From JAJFFW01 sp038531315 (GTDB lineage: Bacteria > Pseudomonadota > Alphaproteobacteria > Caulobacterales > Parvularculaceae): DNA of 64,000 nucleotides. Below are positions 1 to 7,832 of this stretch, piece by piece. Within the stretch, counting starts at the first letter, position 1; every line of letters starts with the position of its first letter. The translations under genes and the position numbers were made by a program. The notes beneath the pieces are model-generated. The model worked only from the letters and a program-made list of their open reading frames with translations, did no database searches and was not told the DNA's origin. The stretch is from assembly GCA_038531315.1 (NCBI GenBank), contig JBCBBT010000009.1, positions 1 to 64,000 of the forward strand, read 5' to 3'.

Positions 1-18
1 CTCCCCGAAAATGCCCCA

Positions 19-47
19 AGAAAAAACGCCCCCGAAGGAGCGTTTTC
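19..47 (-). terminator. Intrinsic terminator of the beta-helix gene
   Basis: Read on the minus strand, a stem AAAACGCTCC / GGGGCGTTTT closed by a UUCG-type loop is followed by a T-run. It lies just past the stop codon at 72 and should end the minus-strand transcript of the two upstream genes. Confidence 0.75.
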
Positions 48-71
48 ACTATTCAGCATTGAGACCGAAAT

Positions 72-1229
72 TTAGTTGCGGTCGAACCGGTCGTCGTAGA
101 AATCGTCATAGTCGCGGCGTCCGCCAATGTCGTCATTGATATCGCGCCAACGATCGTCGCTGTCGTTGCGCTCCTGCTTGGAGCGGCGACGTTTGGACGA
201 GCGGCGTTTCTTGCCGTCATCGCCGTTATTGACGATTTTATTGTTGGTGATGATCGGCTCGATGCCGCCCTTGTGGAGTGAGATCGCCTTGCGGTCGTTG
301 CCGACAATTTCGTTGTCTTCAATGATGCCGTTGACGCCATAGGGAATGGCGATGCCGTCGCGGCTGTTTTGTACGATCTCGTTGTAGCGCACGAGCGACA
401 GTTTCGAAAACTTGTCGAGGATGACGCCGATGCCTTTGTTATTGCGGATCTTGTTGCCGATCAGCGCCGCCTCTCCGTAGCCTGACGACTTCACGCCTGA
501 ATCGAGATTGTTGTAAATCTCATTGCCGGCGATGACGACGTCAGCGCGGCTGCCCGAGGAAATGTCAATGCCGATTTTGTTGCGCACGATTTTGTTGTCG
601 ATGATCGCCGTGTTCATCAGCGAGTGCACCTGCTCGACGTAAACGCCTTCCGAGCCGCCGGTGATCTTGTTTTTCTTCAGCGTCACGGTGCCGCCGCCGA
701 CCAAAACCGCCGGGCGCGAAGTCGATCCGATGACGTTGCTTTCCTTCAGCGTGAAGACGCCGCGCTGAACGTCGACGCAGGCGTTTGCGCCGGAGTTGAT
801 TTTCGCTGCGAATGTCACATTGGCGACGACAGCGTGGTCAGTCGCTTCCTTCGGTGCAAAGGCGAGGCATGGCTCGCCGATCGGCGCATTGATCTCAACG
901 CCCGAGCCCGGGCCGCGATCGCCCTGAATGAACACGGACTTGTTGAGCGTGATGCTCTCATTATAGACGCCGTGCATAACGTAAACGACGCCGCCTTCCG
1001 CCACGTCTTTCACCGCTTTCGCCACCGACGTGTAAGGCCCGGGGCCGTTGGCGTCGACGATGATCTGCATCGGTCCTTTTTTGTCTTTTTTATCTTTCTT
1101 GACGCCGTTTTGAACGCCGGCGCCCGGCTCACGGATCGGGAACCCGCCCAGCGACTGGGCGGCGGCGATATCGGCGGCGAACAGGGCGATCCCGCTCGCG
1201 GCTACGATGGCTGAAAATACGCGTTTCAT
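72..1229 (-). CDS. Exported right-handed parallel beta-helix protein
   Basis: The 385-residue product begins with a signal peptide (about residues 1-24, ending AAAQS). From about residue 55 to 335 it is made of repeated Asn-rich turns such as NNKIVNN, GNEIYNN and EDNEIVGN, the pattern of PbH1/pectate-lyase-like beta-helices. The helix starts with a GPYTSVAKAV segment often seen at the N-terminus of such folds. The last 45 residues are low complexity, first Lys/Arg-rich and then Asp/Arg-rich. I can identify no catalytic residues, so a periplasmic or surface binding or carbohydrate-related role is only a guess. It lies 24 bp downstream of the Sel1-type gene and is probably cotranscribed with it. 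Confidence 0.8.
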   Translation of the reverse strand: MKRVFSAIVAASGIALFAADIAAAQSLGGFPIREPGAGVQNGVKKDKKDKKGPMQIIVDANGPGPYTSVAKAVKDVAEGGVVYVMHGVYNESITLNKSVFIQGDRGPGSGVEINAPIGEPCLAFAPKEATDHAVVANVTFAAKINSGANACVDVQRGVFTLKESNVIGSTSRPAVLVGGGTVTLKKNKITGGSEGVYVEQVHSLMNTAIIDNKIVRNKIGIDISSGSRADVVIAGNEIYNNLDSGVKSSGYGEAALIGNKIRNNKGIGVILDKFSKLSLVRYNEIVQNSRDGIAIPYGVNGIIEDNEIVGNDRKAISLHKGGIEPIITNNKIVNNGDDGKKRRSSKRRRSKQERNDSDDRWRDINDDIGGRRDYDDFYDDRFDRN

Positions 1230-1253
1230 GGCGACTACCCCTTTAATCCGTTC

Positions 1254-2603
1254 TTAATCGATATAGCGCGGCTGTTCGAATTCCAGCCGGCGCAAGGCTT
1301 CGCCGGCCGCCTTGTAGCCAAGCGCGTACGCGCGAGAGAAATGCACCGCCGCGAGCGATTTGTCGGGCGTGACTTCGTTGAGGCCCGTCGTGCCGTCGCG
1401 GAACAAAACGCCAAGCGCATAATGGGCGATGGCGAGATCGGCGTTCGCCGATCGCTTTAGCCAGTCGACGGCCTGCTTGCCGTTCTGCTCAACGCCAATG
1501 CCGCGCACATGCATGATGCCGTAGACATATTGCGACATCGGATGGTTGGCGCCGGCGGCGGCGCGGAAGAGATCAACCGTCTGGCGCGCGGAAAGAACGC
1601 CGGTGCGCGTTGCTTCTTTTTCCGCATCGGACAGATCGCGATCATCGCTGACGCGCGAATACTGGAAGCGGCGGATCGCGGCGCGCGTCTGCGGGCCCAT
1701 CTTGTTGTCGACAGAGCCGAAATAAAAGCCGAGCGAGCGCAATGCGCGCTGGATCAGCTCAACGTCAATATCGGAAACCGCTTCAAGGGCTTCTTCAAGC
1801 TTCAGCTCTTCGAGTTCTTTTTTCAGGCGCGCCAGCTCTTTTTGCTGGTTGGTCTGACCGGTGTGTTCTTCGGGCAGCGGCGGCTGCCATTCGGCGACCA
1901 TTTCGCTTGCGGTTTTCAATTCCTTCTTGGTCAGGAGGATTTCAAGATTTTCGTACGCCTCGCCCGCTTCGCCGACGCCGCGCGTTTTGGCGAGCGCATA
2001 CATCTGAAGCGCTTTGGTGTTGTTTTTCGAAACGCCGGCGCCGGACTGATACAGCTTGCCGAGCCGGAAAAGGTCATAGGGGCTGCCGCGCTCAAACGTG
2101 TCGGCGACGAGCTTTTCTGCCTTTTTGACTTCCGATGTTTTCATCCGGAAACGGATTTCCGGCAGGCGCTGCTCGGCGAGGATGCGCGCATTCACTTCCG
2201 ACGCTGTCGGGCGTTGATAGGCGGTGAAGTCGTGGTAAGCGGCCAGCGTGTACCATTTCAGCGCTTCGATATTATTGACCGGCAGTTCCTCAATCGGGAT
2301 CGGCGCCTCGCCGCCCTCGAGCACCTTGCCGGAATAAACGTCGCCAAGGATCTTCTTGGAACGGACATCGCCCGCAACCGCGAAGCGCTTCCAGATATCA
2401 ATCGCTTGCGAATATTGTTTGTTTTTGTAAGCCACATACCCCGCATTGTAATCCGCCGAAGCCGGCGTTGCTGTCATCGCGGTCAACGCTGTCGCGGCGG
2501 CGAGGCCGGCGAAAAGCGTGCGAAGGCTGTTTTTTCGAACAGTATGCGCGCCGCCCGACGCTGCGCGGATGCGGTTTGATTTTGTCACGATGAAATTCCT
2601 CAT
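1254..2603 (-). CDS. Sel1-repeat protein with peptidoglycan-binding domain
   Basis: The 449-residue product has an Ala-rich signal segment ending near residue 50 (ATPASA). Sel1/TPR-like helical repeats flank a PG_binding_1 module at about residues 285-320 (VELIQRALRSLGFYFG, then KMGPQTRAAIRRFQ). A charged coiled-coil stretch precedes that module (KELARLKKELEELKLEEAL). The C-terminal Sel1 units read YGIMHVRGIGVEQN and YALGVLFRDGTTGLN. The combination suggests a periplasmic scaffold held at the cell wall, as in Sel1 proteins involved in envelope morphogenesis. The exact partner cannot be read from the sequence. It is the promoter-proximal gene of the pair with the beta-helix gene. Confidence 0.82.
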   Translation of the reverse strand: MRNFIVTKSNRIRAASGGAHTVRKNSLRTLFAGLAAATALTAMTATPASADYNAGYVAYKNKQYSQAIDIWKRFAVAGDVRSKKILGDVYSGKVLEGGEAPIPIEELPVNNIEALKWYTLAAYHDFTAYQRPTASEVNARILAEQRLPEIRFRMKTSEVKKAEKLVADTFERGSPYDLFRLGKLYQSGAGVSKNNTKALQMYALAKTRGVGEAGEAYENLEILLTKKELKTASEMVAEWQPPLPEEHTGQTNQQKELARLKKELEELKLEEALEAVSDIDVELIQRALRSLGFYFGSVDNKMGPQTRAAIRRFQYSRVSDDRDLSDAEKEATRTGVLSARQTVDLFRAAAGANHPMSQYVYGIMHVRGIGVEQNGKQAVDWLKRSANADLAIAHYALGVLFRDGTTGLNEVTPDKSLAAVHFSRAYALGYKAAGEALRRLEFEQPRYID

Positions 2604-2802
2604 TACCCCGGCTCCCCTGACGCCGACTGTGTTCGCGCGGATTGCGCCAGAACACGCTCAATCACCCATCGGCCCCACAATTTCTGGCCATAGTTAAGCA
2701 TGCGCGGGTACGCGCCGCCACCGATATTGTTAACACCTTATTCACCAAAAAGGGACCCCCCGGGGCCTTGCGAACCCGTCAGGGGCGTGCGGGCTGCTGG
2801 TT

Positions 2803-3105
2803 TCAGGCGGGGTTTTCGCCGCGCGTGACCCGAAAGACATAATATGATCGCGCGCGGCCGCCACCGGCTGGACTGGCGCGGCGTTGATCGGCGCGGTCGG
2901 CGAGCCGCTCGCAGGGGTTCGCGCCCTGCGTGCAGGCGTGAGGGATATCAACCGCGGCGACGGGATCGTCTGCGAAAACCAGGAACGCTGCGCCCGGCGC
3001 CGCCGCGCGCAGCGCCGCTTCGAGCTTCACCACCGGCAGGGGGCAGCGATAGCCGCGAAAATCAAGCAGCGTCGGCGGCGATGACGGGGCGGTTCGGTCA
3101 TTCAT
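2803..3105 (-). CDS. TusA/SirA-family sulfur-carrier-like protein
   Basis: The product of about 100 residues contains the family signature DFRGYRCPLPVVKLEAAL, with the CPxP cysteine that carries persulfide in TusA. This is followed by the beta strand and loop LVFADDPVAAVDIPHAC. The TusA core is normally about 80 residues; here an Arg/Gly-rich insertion (about residues 66-85) precedes the final strand YYVFRVTR. I chose the ATG at 3105; an ATG at 3129 would add eight residues, and neither has a convincing Shine-Dalgarno sequence. It stands alone, so whether it serves tRNA thiolation, molybdenum cofactor or other sulfur transfer is unknown. Confidence 0.75.
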   Translation of the reverse strand: MNDRTAPSSPPTLLDFRGYRCPLPVVKLEAALRAAAPGAAFLVFADDPVAAVDIPHACTQGANPCERLADRADQRRASPAGGGRARSYYVFRVTRGENPA

Positions 3106-3185
3106 GACCGGGGCGGTTAGGCCGCACATCGGCGGCGGTCAACAGGGCCTGCGGCCGCGGTGTGGGCAATTTACCATGCGCCATG

Positions 3186-3217
3186 AAAAACCCCCGCCGG
3201 CGATGCGCCGGCGGGGG
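3186..3217 (-). terminator. Intrinsic terminator of the TonB-receptor gene
   Basis: A perfect 12-bp GC stem (CCCCCGCCGGCG with its complement, 3-nt loop) is followed on the minus strand by five T. It starts 27 bp past the receptor's stop codon. Confidence 0.85.
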
Positions 3218-3243
3218 CTCGACCGTTTCAGAGTTGTCGTCGC

Positions 3244-5988
3244 CTAGAATTCGAGGTCGACGCCAAAGTAGAGCAGCGCGCCGCGCGGATCATGGACCCG
3301 GCTGTCGAAGCCGCCATTGGTGAAGACCGTGGGCGCCCGCGTGCCGGTGGCGTTGCGCACGCCAATCGTGACCGCGGCGAGTTTGTCGCGGTTCATATAT
3401 TCGTTGATCGCTAGCGAATATTGCAGATCGACCCGCGTGTCGCTGTCGATGGGTGTAAGGCCATTCTGGTCGTCGAGATAACCGCCGATATGACGCACAA
3501 AGATGTTCGCTGAGTGCGCGCCGTTTTGCCATTCGAGGCCGGCGTTGAACCGCAGTTGCGGCGTCGGCGATCCGAAGTTGTTGAAGTTCCGCACGCCTTC
3601 CCCGTCGACAAAGCCGGCTTGCGGGTCGGCGATGTCGTAGTTCAGGACATACGTGCCCGTAAAGCTCGGGGTCAAAACGCCTTTGTCGCCCATGTCGATC
3701 TGATAGCGGGCCGAGAAGTCGAGACCCGACGTTTCAACCGATGACGCGTTGACGAAGTCGTTGTTGATCTGAAGAACCGTGCCGGCGGGCGAGCGGATGA
3801 CCGCGGCCATCGCATCGGGATCGCCTGCGTTCGCCGCATCCAGGATCGCCTGAGGCGCTGTTGCGATAATCACGTTCTCGAAATCGAAGTTGAAATAGTC
3901 GATGTCGAGTTGCAGGCCGTCGATCGGCTCCCAGCTGGCGCCGAAGTTAAAGGCCTCGGACTCTTCCGGCAGGATCGGCCGCGCCGTCACATTACCGGCG
4001 CCGTCTTCCGGGGCCAGCGTGCGAACGGCGACAAAGGCTGTGGAGCCAGCGTCGCTGACTTGCTGAAGCGTTGTCGCCTCGCCGAACTGCTGGAAGACAG
4101 ACGGCGCGCGGAACGATGTTGAGAACGATCCGCGCAGCGAGATCGTGTCGGTCGGGCGCACGAGGACGGCGATTTTCGGATCGGTTGTCGACCCGCCTTC
4201 GTCCTCGCCGTAGCGCTCGTGACGGACCGCCAGCTGCAGGTCGATCCAGTCGGTGACGGGGATCGACGCTTCGCCGAAGAAGCCATAGACATCTTGCGAA
4301 CCATCGAAGTTCCGACCGCCGACCAGGAACGCAAAGGCGTCATTGGCTGACAGCGGATCGACGGTTTGCGACAGATCATTGTCCCGGTACTGAGCGCCGA
4401 CCGCAATCGCGACCGGTCCGGCGGGCAGTTCAAACAGATCCTGAGAGACAAATCCTTCAACAACCGTCAGATCGGATTCATAATCACGGACCTGCGTTCC
4501 GATGATGAAGTCGAGCAACGCCGCGTTGCCGTCGGCGTTGACGCCGGCCGTCAGCGCGGTCGAGAACGGGTTAAAGAACGTGCCGACCGCGGGGATCGTC
4601 GCGCCGCCAGCCGTCAGGTTCGGGTTAGCGCTCGTGCAATCGGTGCCGGCGGTTGTGCCCGGGATCGTCGGAACCGACTGAAAGCCCGAGAGGCCGCACT
4701 GGAAGCGGTCGGTAACCGTATCTTCGGTTGACACGATGAAATTGTTGTTGGCGCGGGTGAAAGCGATCTCCCAGGCGCCGGACCCGATATCGCCGCCGAC
4801 GGCGGTCGAGACGCGCCATGTTTCAGACGACGTCAGGTTCGGCGATACCGTGCCGCCATTGCCGCTCGCGCGCCCGAAAAAGACAAGCGTCGGGTCGGAC
4901 GGGAAGATGTTGAAGGGGTTGGCGAGCGGGCCAAGCGCCGCGCCGGGGATAACCGCGCTGCCGAGCTGCAGGAACGGGAATGTCGGTGAGTTGCCGCGGA
5001 TCGCCTCATTGTCGGCGTAGCTGAACTCAACGCTCCAGTTAATGTTGTCGGTAATGTCGATTTCGCCGCGTGCGAGGCCGACAAACCGCTCTTCTTCCGG
5101 CACGAGATTAAAGAAGTCGCCAAAATCGAAACCACAGAACCCGACGACGGCTGCGGTTGGGTCAGCGGGCGAGACCGGGATTGGAAAGCCCCCTGCCGCC
5201 GCACAGCCGGGATCGACGGCCGGTGCGCCGGCGGGCAGGCCGGGCACGCCGAAAAACGCGCCGGGATTGCCGAGCGAGGACGTATCGTCCTGCGGCCGCG
5301 AAAGGCGCCGCTCTTCGGTTGTGAGCGCCGAGCGGTCGATATAGCTCGCCGCCAGCATCACCGAGCCGCGATCGAAGTCTTTCCCGATCAGCGCCTGAAT
5401 ATTGTATTCGTCGTAACTGCCTTCGCTCTCATGGGTCGTGTAATTGCCCGACAGAATGACGCCGTCGTAATTCTCGCGCGTGATGAAGTTGACGACGCCA
5501 GCGACAGCGTCCGAGCCGTACAGCGCCGATGCGCCGTCTTTCAGGATTTCGACACGTTCAATCGCCACCAGCGGCACAAGCGAGCTGGTGTCGACGAAGT
5601 TAATGCCGTCATTGGTGGGCGAGCCGGAAAGAACCTGACGCTTGCCGTTCAGAAGAACCAGCGTTGAGCCGACGCCGAGACCGCGCAGGTTGATGTTCGA
5701 GGTGCCGGTCGTCGCATTCTGCGTGAAGGCGTCCGGATTGTTTTGCGCGCCTGTGTTGATGGTCAGCGTCTGGGTGATGTCGGCGATGTTCTGAGCGCCA
5801 ATATCTTCAATATTGCCGGCGTCGACCGTTTGCAGCGGCGACGGGAGGTCCGCCTGGTTCTTTCGTTTGATGAACGAACCGGTCACCACAATCTCATCGT
5901 CTTGCGCCATGGCCGCCGGGGCGACGGGCGCAGCCAGAGCCGCGGCGATTGCAACAAAGGACGATTTCGCCAAAAGGCGCTTGGACAT
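3244..5988 (-). CDS. TonB-dependent outer-membrane receptor
   Basis: This 914-residue protein imports a ligand across the outer membrane using TonB energy. The start at 5988 is preceded by a strong GGAGGA seven bases upstream, and the open frame upstream of it is not needed. The order is signal peptide (ending AAMAQ at about 28), a TonB-box-like DEIVVTG, plug domain (RGLGVGSTLVLLNGKR; GASALYGSDAVAGVVNFIT), and a 22-strand-type barrel ending in the aromatic LLYFGVDLEF expected for BAM recognition. Long periplasmic or extracellular loops rich in Gly/Pro/Asp are typical of the alphaproteobacterial receptors related to those for sugars and aromatics. The ligand cannot be deduced. Three inverted repeats lie upstream (6071-6185), so specific repression or induction is likely. 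Confidence 0.93.
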   Translation of the reverse strand: MSKRLLAKSSFVAIAAALAAPVAPAAMAQDDEIVVTGSFIKRKNQADLPSPLQTVDAGNIEDIGAQNIADITQTLTINTGAQNNPDAFTQNATTGTSNINLRGLGVGSTLVLLNGKRQVLSGSPTNDGINFVDTSSLVPLVAIERVEILKDGASALYGSDAVAGVVNFITRENYDGVILSGNYTTHESEGSYDEYNIQALIGKDFDRGSVMLAASYIDRSALTTEERRLSRPQDDTSSLGNPGAFFGVPGLPAGAPAVDPGCAAAGGFPIPVSPADPTAAVVGFCGFDFGDFFNLVPEEERFVGLARGEIDITDNINWSVEFSYADNEAIRGNSPTFPFLQLGSAVIPGAALGPLANPFNIFPSDPTLVFFGRASGNGGTVSPNLTSSETWRVSTAVGGDIGSGAWEIAFTRANNNFIVSTEDTVTDRFQCGLSGFQSVPTIPGTTAGTDCTSANPNLTAGGATIPAVGTFFNPFSTALTAGVNADGNAALLDFIIGTQVRDYESDLTVVEGFVSQDLFELPAGPVAIAVGAQYRDNDLSQTVDPLSANDAFAFLVGGRNFDGSQDVYGFFGEASIPVTDWIDLQLAVRHERYGEDEGGSTTDPKIAVLVRPTDTISLRGSFSTSFRAPSVFQQFGEATTLQQVSDAGSTAFVAVRTLAPEDGAGNVTARPILPEESEAFNFGASWEPIDGLQLDIDYFNFDFENVIIATAPQAILDAANAGDPDAMAAVIRSPAGTVLQINNDFVNASSVETSGLDFSARYQIDMGDKGVLTPSFTGTYVLNYDIADPQAGFVDGEGVRNFNNFGSPTPQLRFNAGLEWQNGAHSANIFVRHIGGYLDDQNGLTPIDSDTRVDLQYSLAINEYMNRDKLAAVTIGVRNATGTRAPTVFTNGGFDSRVHDPRGALLYFGVDLEF

Positions 5989-6070
5989 AGTTATTCCTCC
6001 CTGGAAGACGCCGTCCCGACATGAGCGGCGCGATACTTTATCTTTGTTAGCCAAGACTACGCTGGCCTTT

Positions 6071-6100
6071 GCAACTGCGCTAGAGTATTGGCGCAGTTGC
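6071..6100. promoter_or_regulatory. Perfect 10-bp inverted repeat upstream of TonB receptor
   Basis: GCAACTGCGC and its exact complement GCGCAGTTGC are separated by 10 bases, 83 bp upstream of the receptor start. Two further palindromes, at 6140-6157 (TGTTG/CAACA) and 6167-6185 (CTTGTTGC/GCAACAAG), share the GTTGC/GCAAC core. There is no T-run on the receptor strand, so a DNA operator is more likely than a terminator. The regulator is not encoded nearby. Confidence 0.5.
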
Positions 6101-6166
6101 GTTAATTTTTGGCTTTCGGCTCGGCGCTTACCGATTGGCTGTTGCGCGCATTCAACAGTCTACGGA

Positions 6167-6185
6167 CTTGTTGCGCTGCAACAAG
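6167..6185. promoter_or_regulatory. 8-bp palindrome CTTGTTGC-GCT-GCAACAAG
   Basis: A perfect inverted repeat with a 3-nt centre, 179 bp upstream of the TonB-receptor start. The centre TTGCGCTGCAA resembles LacI-family operator architecture; that family assignment is a guess. Confidence 0.45.
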
Positions 6186-6270
6186 AGCGGCGCCCTCGGG
6201 TTTGCCCGGTTGCGGACGGTGGCGGGCGCCGTCGCGGCGCGCCGCGATGACCCAACAGCGCCGCTAACGA

Positions 6271-6516
6271 TCACTGTTTGACAAGATCGCGGAGCCGGTG
6301 CGCTTCCCGGCTCAAGATACCGGCGGGATGGATAAGCCCGCCGGCGCGCAAGAGGGCCGCCGCGTCTTCGAGCCCCACAATTTTTTCAACCAGCCTGTCG
6401 CTCAAAATTTCCCCCAGCGCCTGTCTTTCGCGATCAGCCCGCCTGATGGCGGGGGTTGGCGGCATTGAGGCCGCATCGGCGTGGAATTTGAATTGCCGTT
6501 TGTTTATTCTTTTCAT
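6271..6516 (-). CDS. Small hypothetical protein
   Basis: This 81-residue frame has codon use that becomes GC-rich at third positions in its second half, as in neighbouring genes, and encodes plausible helices (ILSDRLVEKIVGLEDAAALLRAGG). It lacks a signal peptide or membrane segment. The ribosome-binding site is weak, and a short alternative frame (ATG at 6523, 29 residues) overlaps it. I recognise no family. It sits between the terminator of the slipin operon and the TonB-receptor promoter region, and could be spurious. Confidence 0.4.
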   Translation of the reverse strand: MKRINKRQFKFHADAASMPPTPAIRRADRERQALGEILSDRLVEKIVGLEDAAALLRAGGLIHPAGILSREAHRLRDLVKQ

Positions 6517-6636
6517 TGGTCATAACCCCGTCACGCCCCCCGTTGTTGCACGTCAAAGTTGCTCCCGTGAGGCGGTGCACGGTCCATGCCGAAGATATCG
6601 GCGGCGGTTGTTTGTGACCAAATCGTAATCGCGGCC

Positions 6637-6662
6637 AAAAAAAGCGGCGCCGAAGCGCCGCC
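6637..6662 (-). terminator. Intrinsic terminator of slipin/NfeD operon
   Basis: On the minus strand, GCGGCGC-TTCG-GCGCCGC is followed by seven T, 25 bp past the slipin stop codon. Confidence 0.85.
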
Positions 6663-6685
6663 ATTTCGGTCCAGTTTTCGGATCT

Positions 6686-7444
6686 TCAGAAATTGTCGCC
6701 GCGGATCGCCTTTGAGACCTGTTCAAGCGAGAACGGGAACACGATGGTGTTCGATTTGTCGCCGGCGATTTCCTGCAGCGAATTGAGATAGCGCAGCTCC
6801 ATGGAGCCGGGCTGGGTCGCGAGAATGGTCGCGGCTTCGGCAAGTTTTGCGGCCGCCTGTTGTTCGCCTTCCGCCAGAATGACCTTGGCGCGCCGCTCGC
6901 GTTCAGCTTCGGCTTGTTTAGCGATGGCGCGGATCATCGACTGGTCGACATCGACATGTTTGATCTCGACGTTAGAGACCTTGATGCCCCAGGCCTCGGT
7001 CTGCGTGTCGAGGATTTCCTGAATGTCTTTGTTAAGCTTGTCGCGCTCCTGCAGCATCTCATCGAGATCATGTTTGCCGAGCACCGAGCGCAGCGTCGTC
7101 TGCGCCAGCTGGCTTGTGGCGGCCATGTAGTTTTCAACCTGAACAACGGCGCGCACCGCATCGACAACACGGTAGTAAATAACGGCGTTCACTTTAACCG
7201 ATACGTTATCCTGCGAGATCACGTCCTGGGTCGGAACATCGTGGACGAGCGTGCGCATATCGACCTTGCGCATGGTCTGGATGACAGGGATCAGGATTAC
7301 AAGGCCCGGGCCGGCGGCTTTACGCCCGACGCGGCCAAGCGTGAAGACAACGCCCTTCTCATATTCCTTGAGAATTTTGATGATGTTTGTCGCGATGAAA
7401 AACAACGCAAACAGAATAAATCCTAAAATGCCGACGCCTGGCAT
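6686..7444 (-). CDS. Slipin (stomatin-like SPFH/band 7 protein)
   Basis: The 252-residue product has one N-terminal membrane hairpin (ILGFILFALFFIATNII). The SPFH domain follows (YEKGVVFTLGR, then VPTQDVISQDNVSVKVNAVIYYRV), with a coiled-coil region (AKQAEAERERRAKVILAEGEQQAAAKL) typical of oligomerising slipins. The conserved C-terminal motif NTIVFPFSLE is present. Slipins form large ring or cage assemblies on the inner membrane, and their STOPP-type protease partner NfeD cleaves their C-terminus. The two nfeD-type genes lie immediately upstream in the same transcript (30 bp gap), supporting a joint membrane-microdomain or proteostasis function. Confidence 0.93.
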   Translation of the reverse strand: MPGVGILGFILFALFFIATNIIKILKEYEKGVVFTLGRVGRKAAGPGLVILIPVIQTMRKVDMRTLVHDVPTQDVISQDNVSVKVNAVIYYRVVDAVRAVVQVENYMAATSQLAQTTLRSVLGKHDLDEMLQERDKLNKDIQEILDTQTEAWGIKVSNVEIKHVDVDQSMIRAIAKQAEAERERRAKVILAEGEQQAAAKLAEAATILATQPGSMELRYLNSLQEIAGDKSNTIVFPFSLEQVSKAIRGDNF

Positions 7445-7474
7445 GACACTCTCCTTTTCAGATCAGCAGCGCGG

Positions 7475-7804
7475 TCATTGGCGTGCGGACCGTTCGGTTT
7501 TCTTTCTTACGCGTAACTCAAGCCCCTTGACCGCAACAATGTCGACCGGGTCTCCGATCGTCAGCGCGTCCTGCGATGTTGCACGCCACAATTCGCCGTC
7601 AGCCATCACATAGCCTTCGCCGCCCGCCTCGCCGGTTCGCCATTCGGTGACCTCGGCGCGCGCGCCCGTCATCGCCGCGCCGACACGGTGAGGCGATTTG
7701 CCGTTCATGAAAATCAGGCCGTAGATTTTCGCAAACGCGACGAACCCGGCCCCGGCGATGAGCAGCCATGCAATCGCATTGAAGCTTAACGGAAAGTCGT
7801 TCAT
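7475..7804 (-). CDS. Short NfeD-family membrane protein
   Basis: The 109-residue product has one transmembrane segment (FNAIAWLLIAGAGFVAFAKI) followed by an OB-fold NfeD domain (TGARAEVTEWRTGEAGGEGYVMADGELWRA ... GDPVDIVAVKGLELRVR, shown in part). It lacks the ClpP-like protease part, so it is a protease-less NfeD partner. It sits 28 bp downstream of the long NfeD gene and 30 bp upstream of the slipin gene. The OB fold probably docks the slipin assembly. This three-gene arrangement is common in bacteria, though the exact role of the short form is inferred. Confidence 0.85.
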   Translation of the reverse strand: MNDFPLSFNAIAWLLIAGAGFVAFAKIYGLIFMNGKSPHRVGAAMTGARAEVTEWRTGEAGGEGYVMADGELWRATSQDALTIGDPVDIVAVKGLELRVRKKTERSARQ

Positions 7805-7832
7805 GAGCCGGTCAGATAAATCGTATCGATGA

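Noticed and set aside
624..1214. A 196-codon plus-strand frame inside the beta-helix gene
   Set aside because: Antisense shadow; the minus-strand product has a signal peptide and clear repeats.
6434..6664. Minus-strand frame overlapping the slipin terminator
   Set aside because: Its beginning is encoded by the terminator hairpin itself, and the rest overlaps the better frame at 6271-6516.
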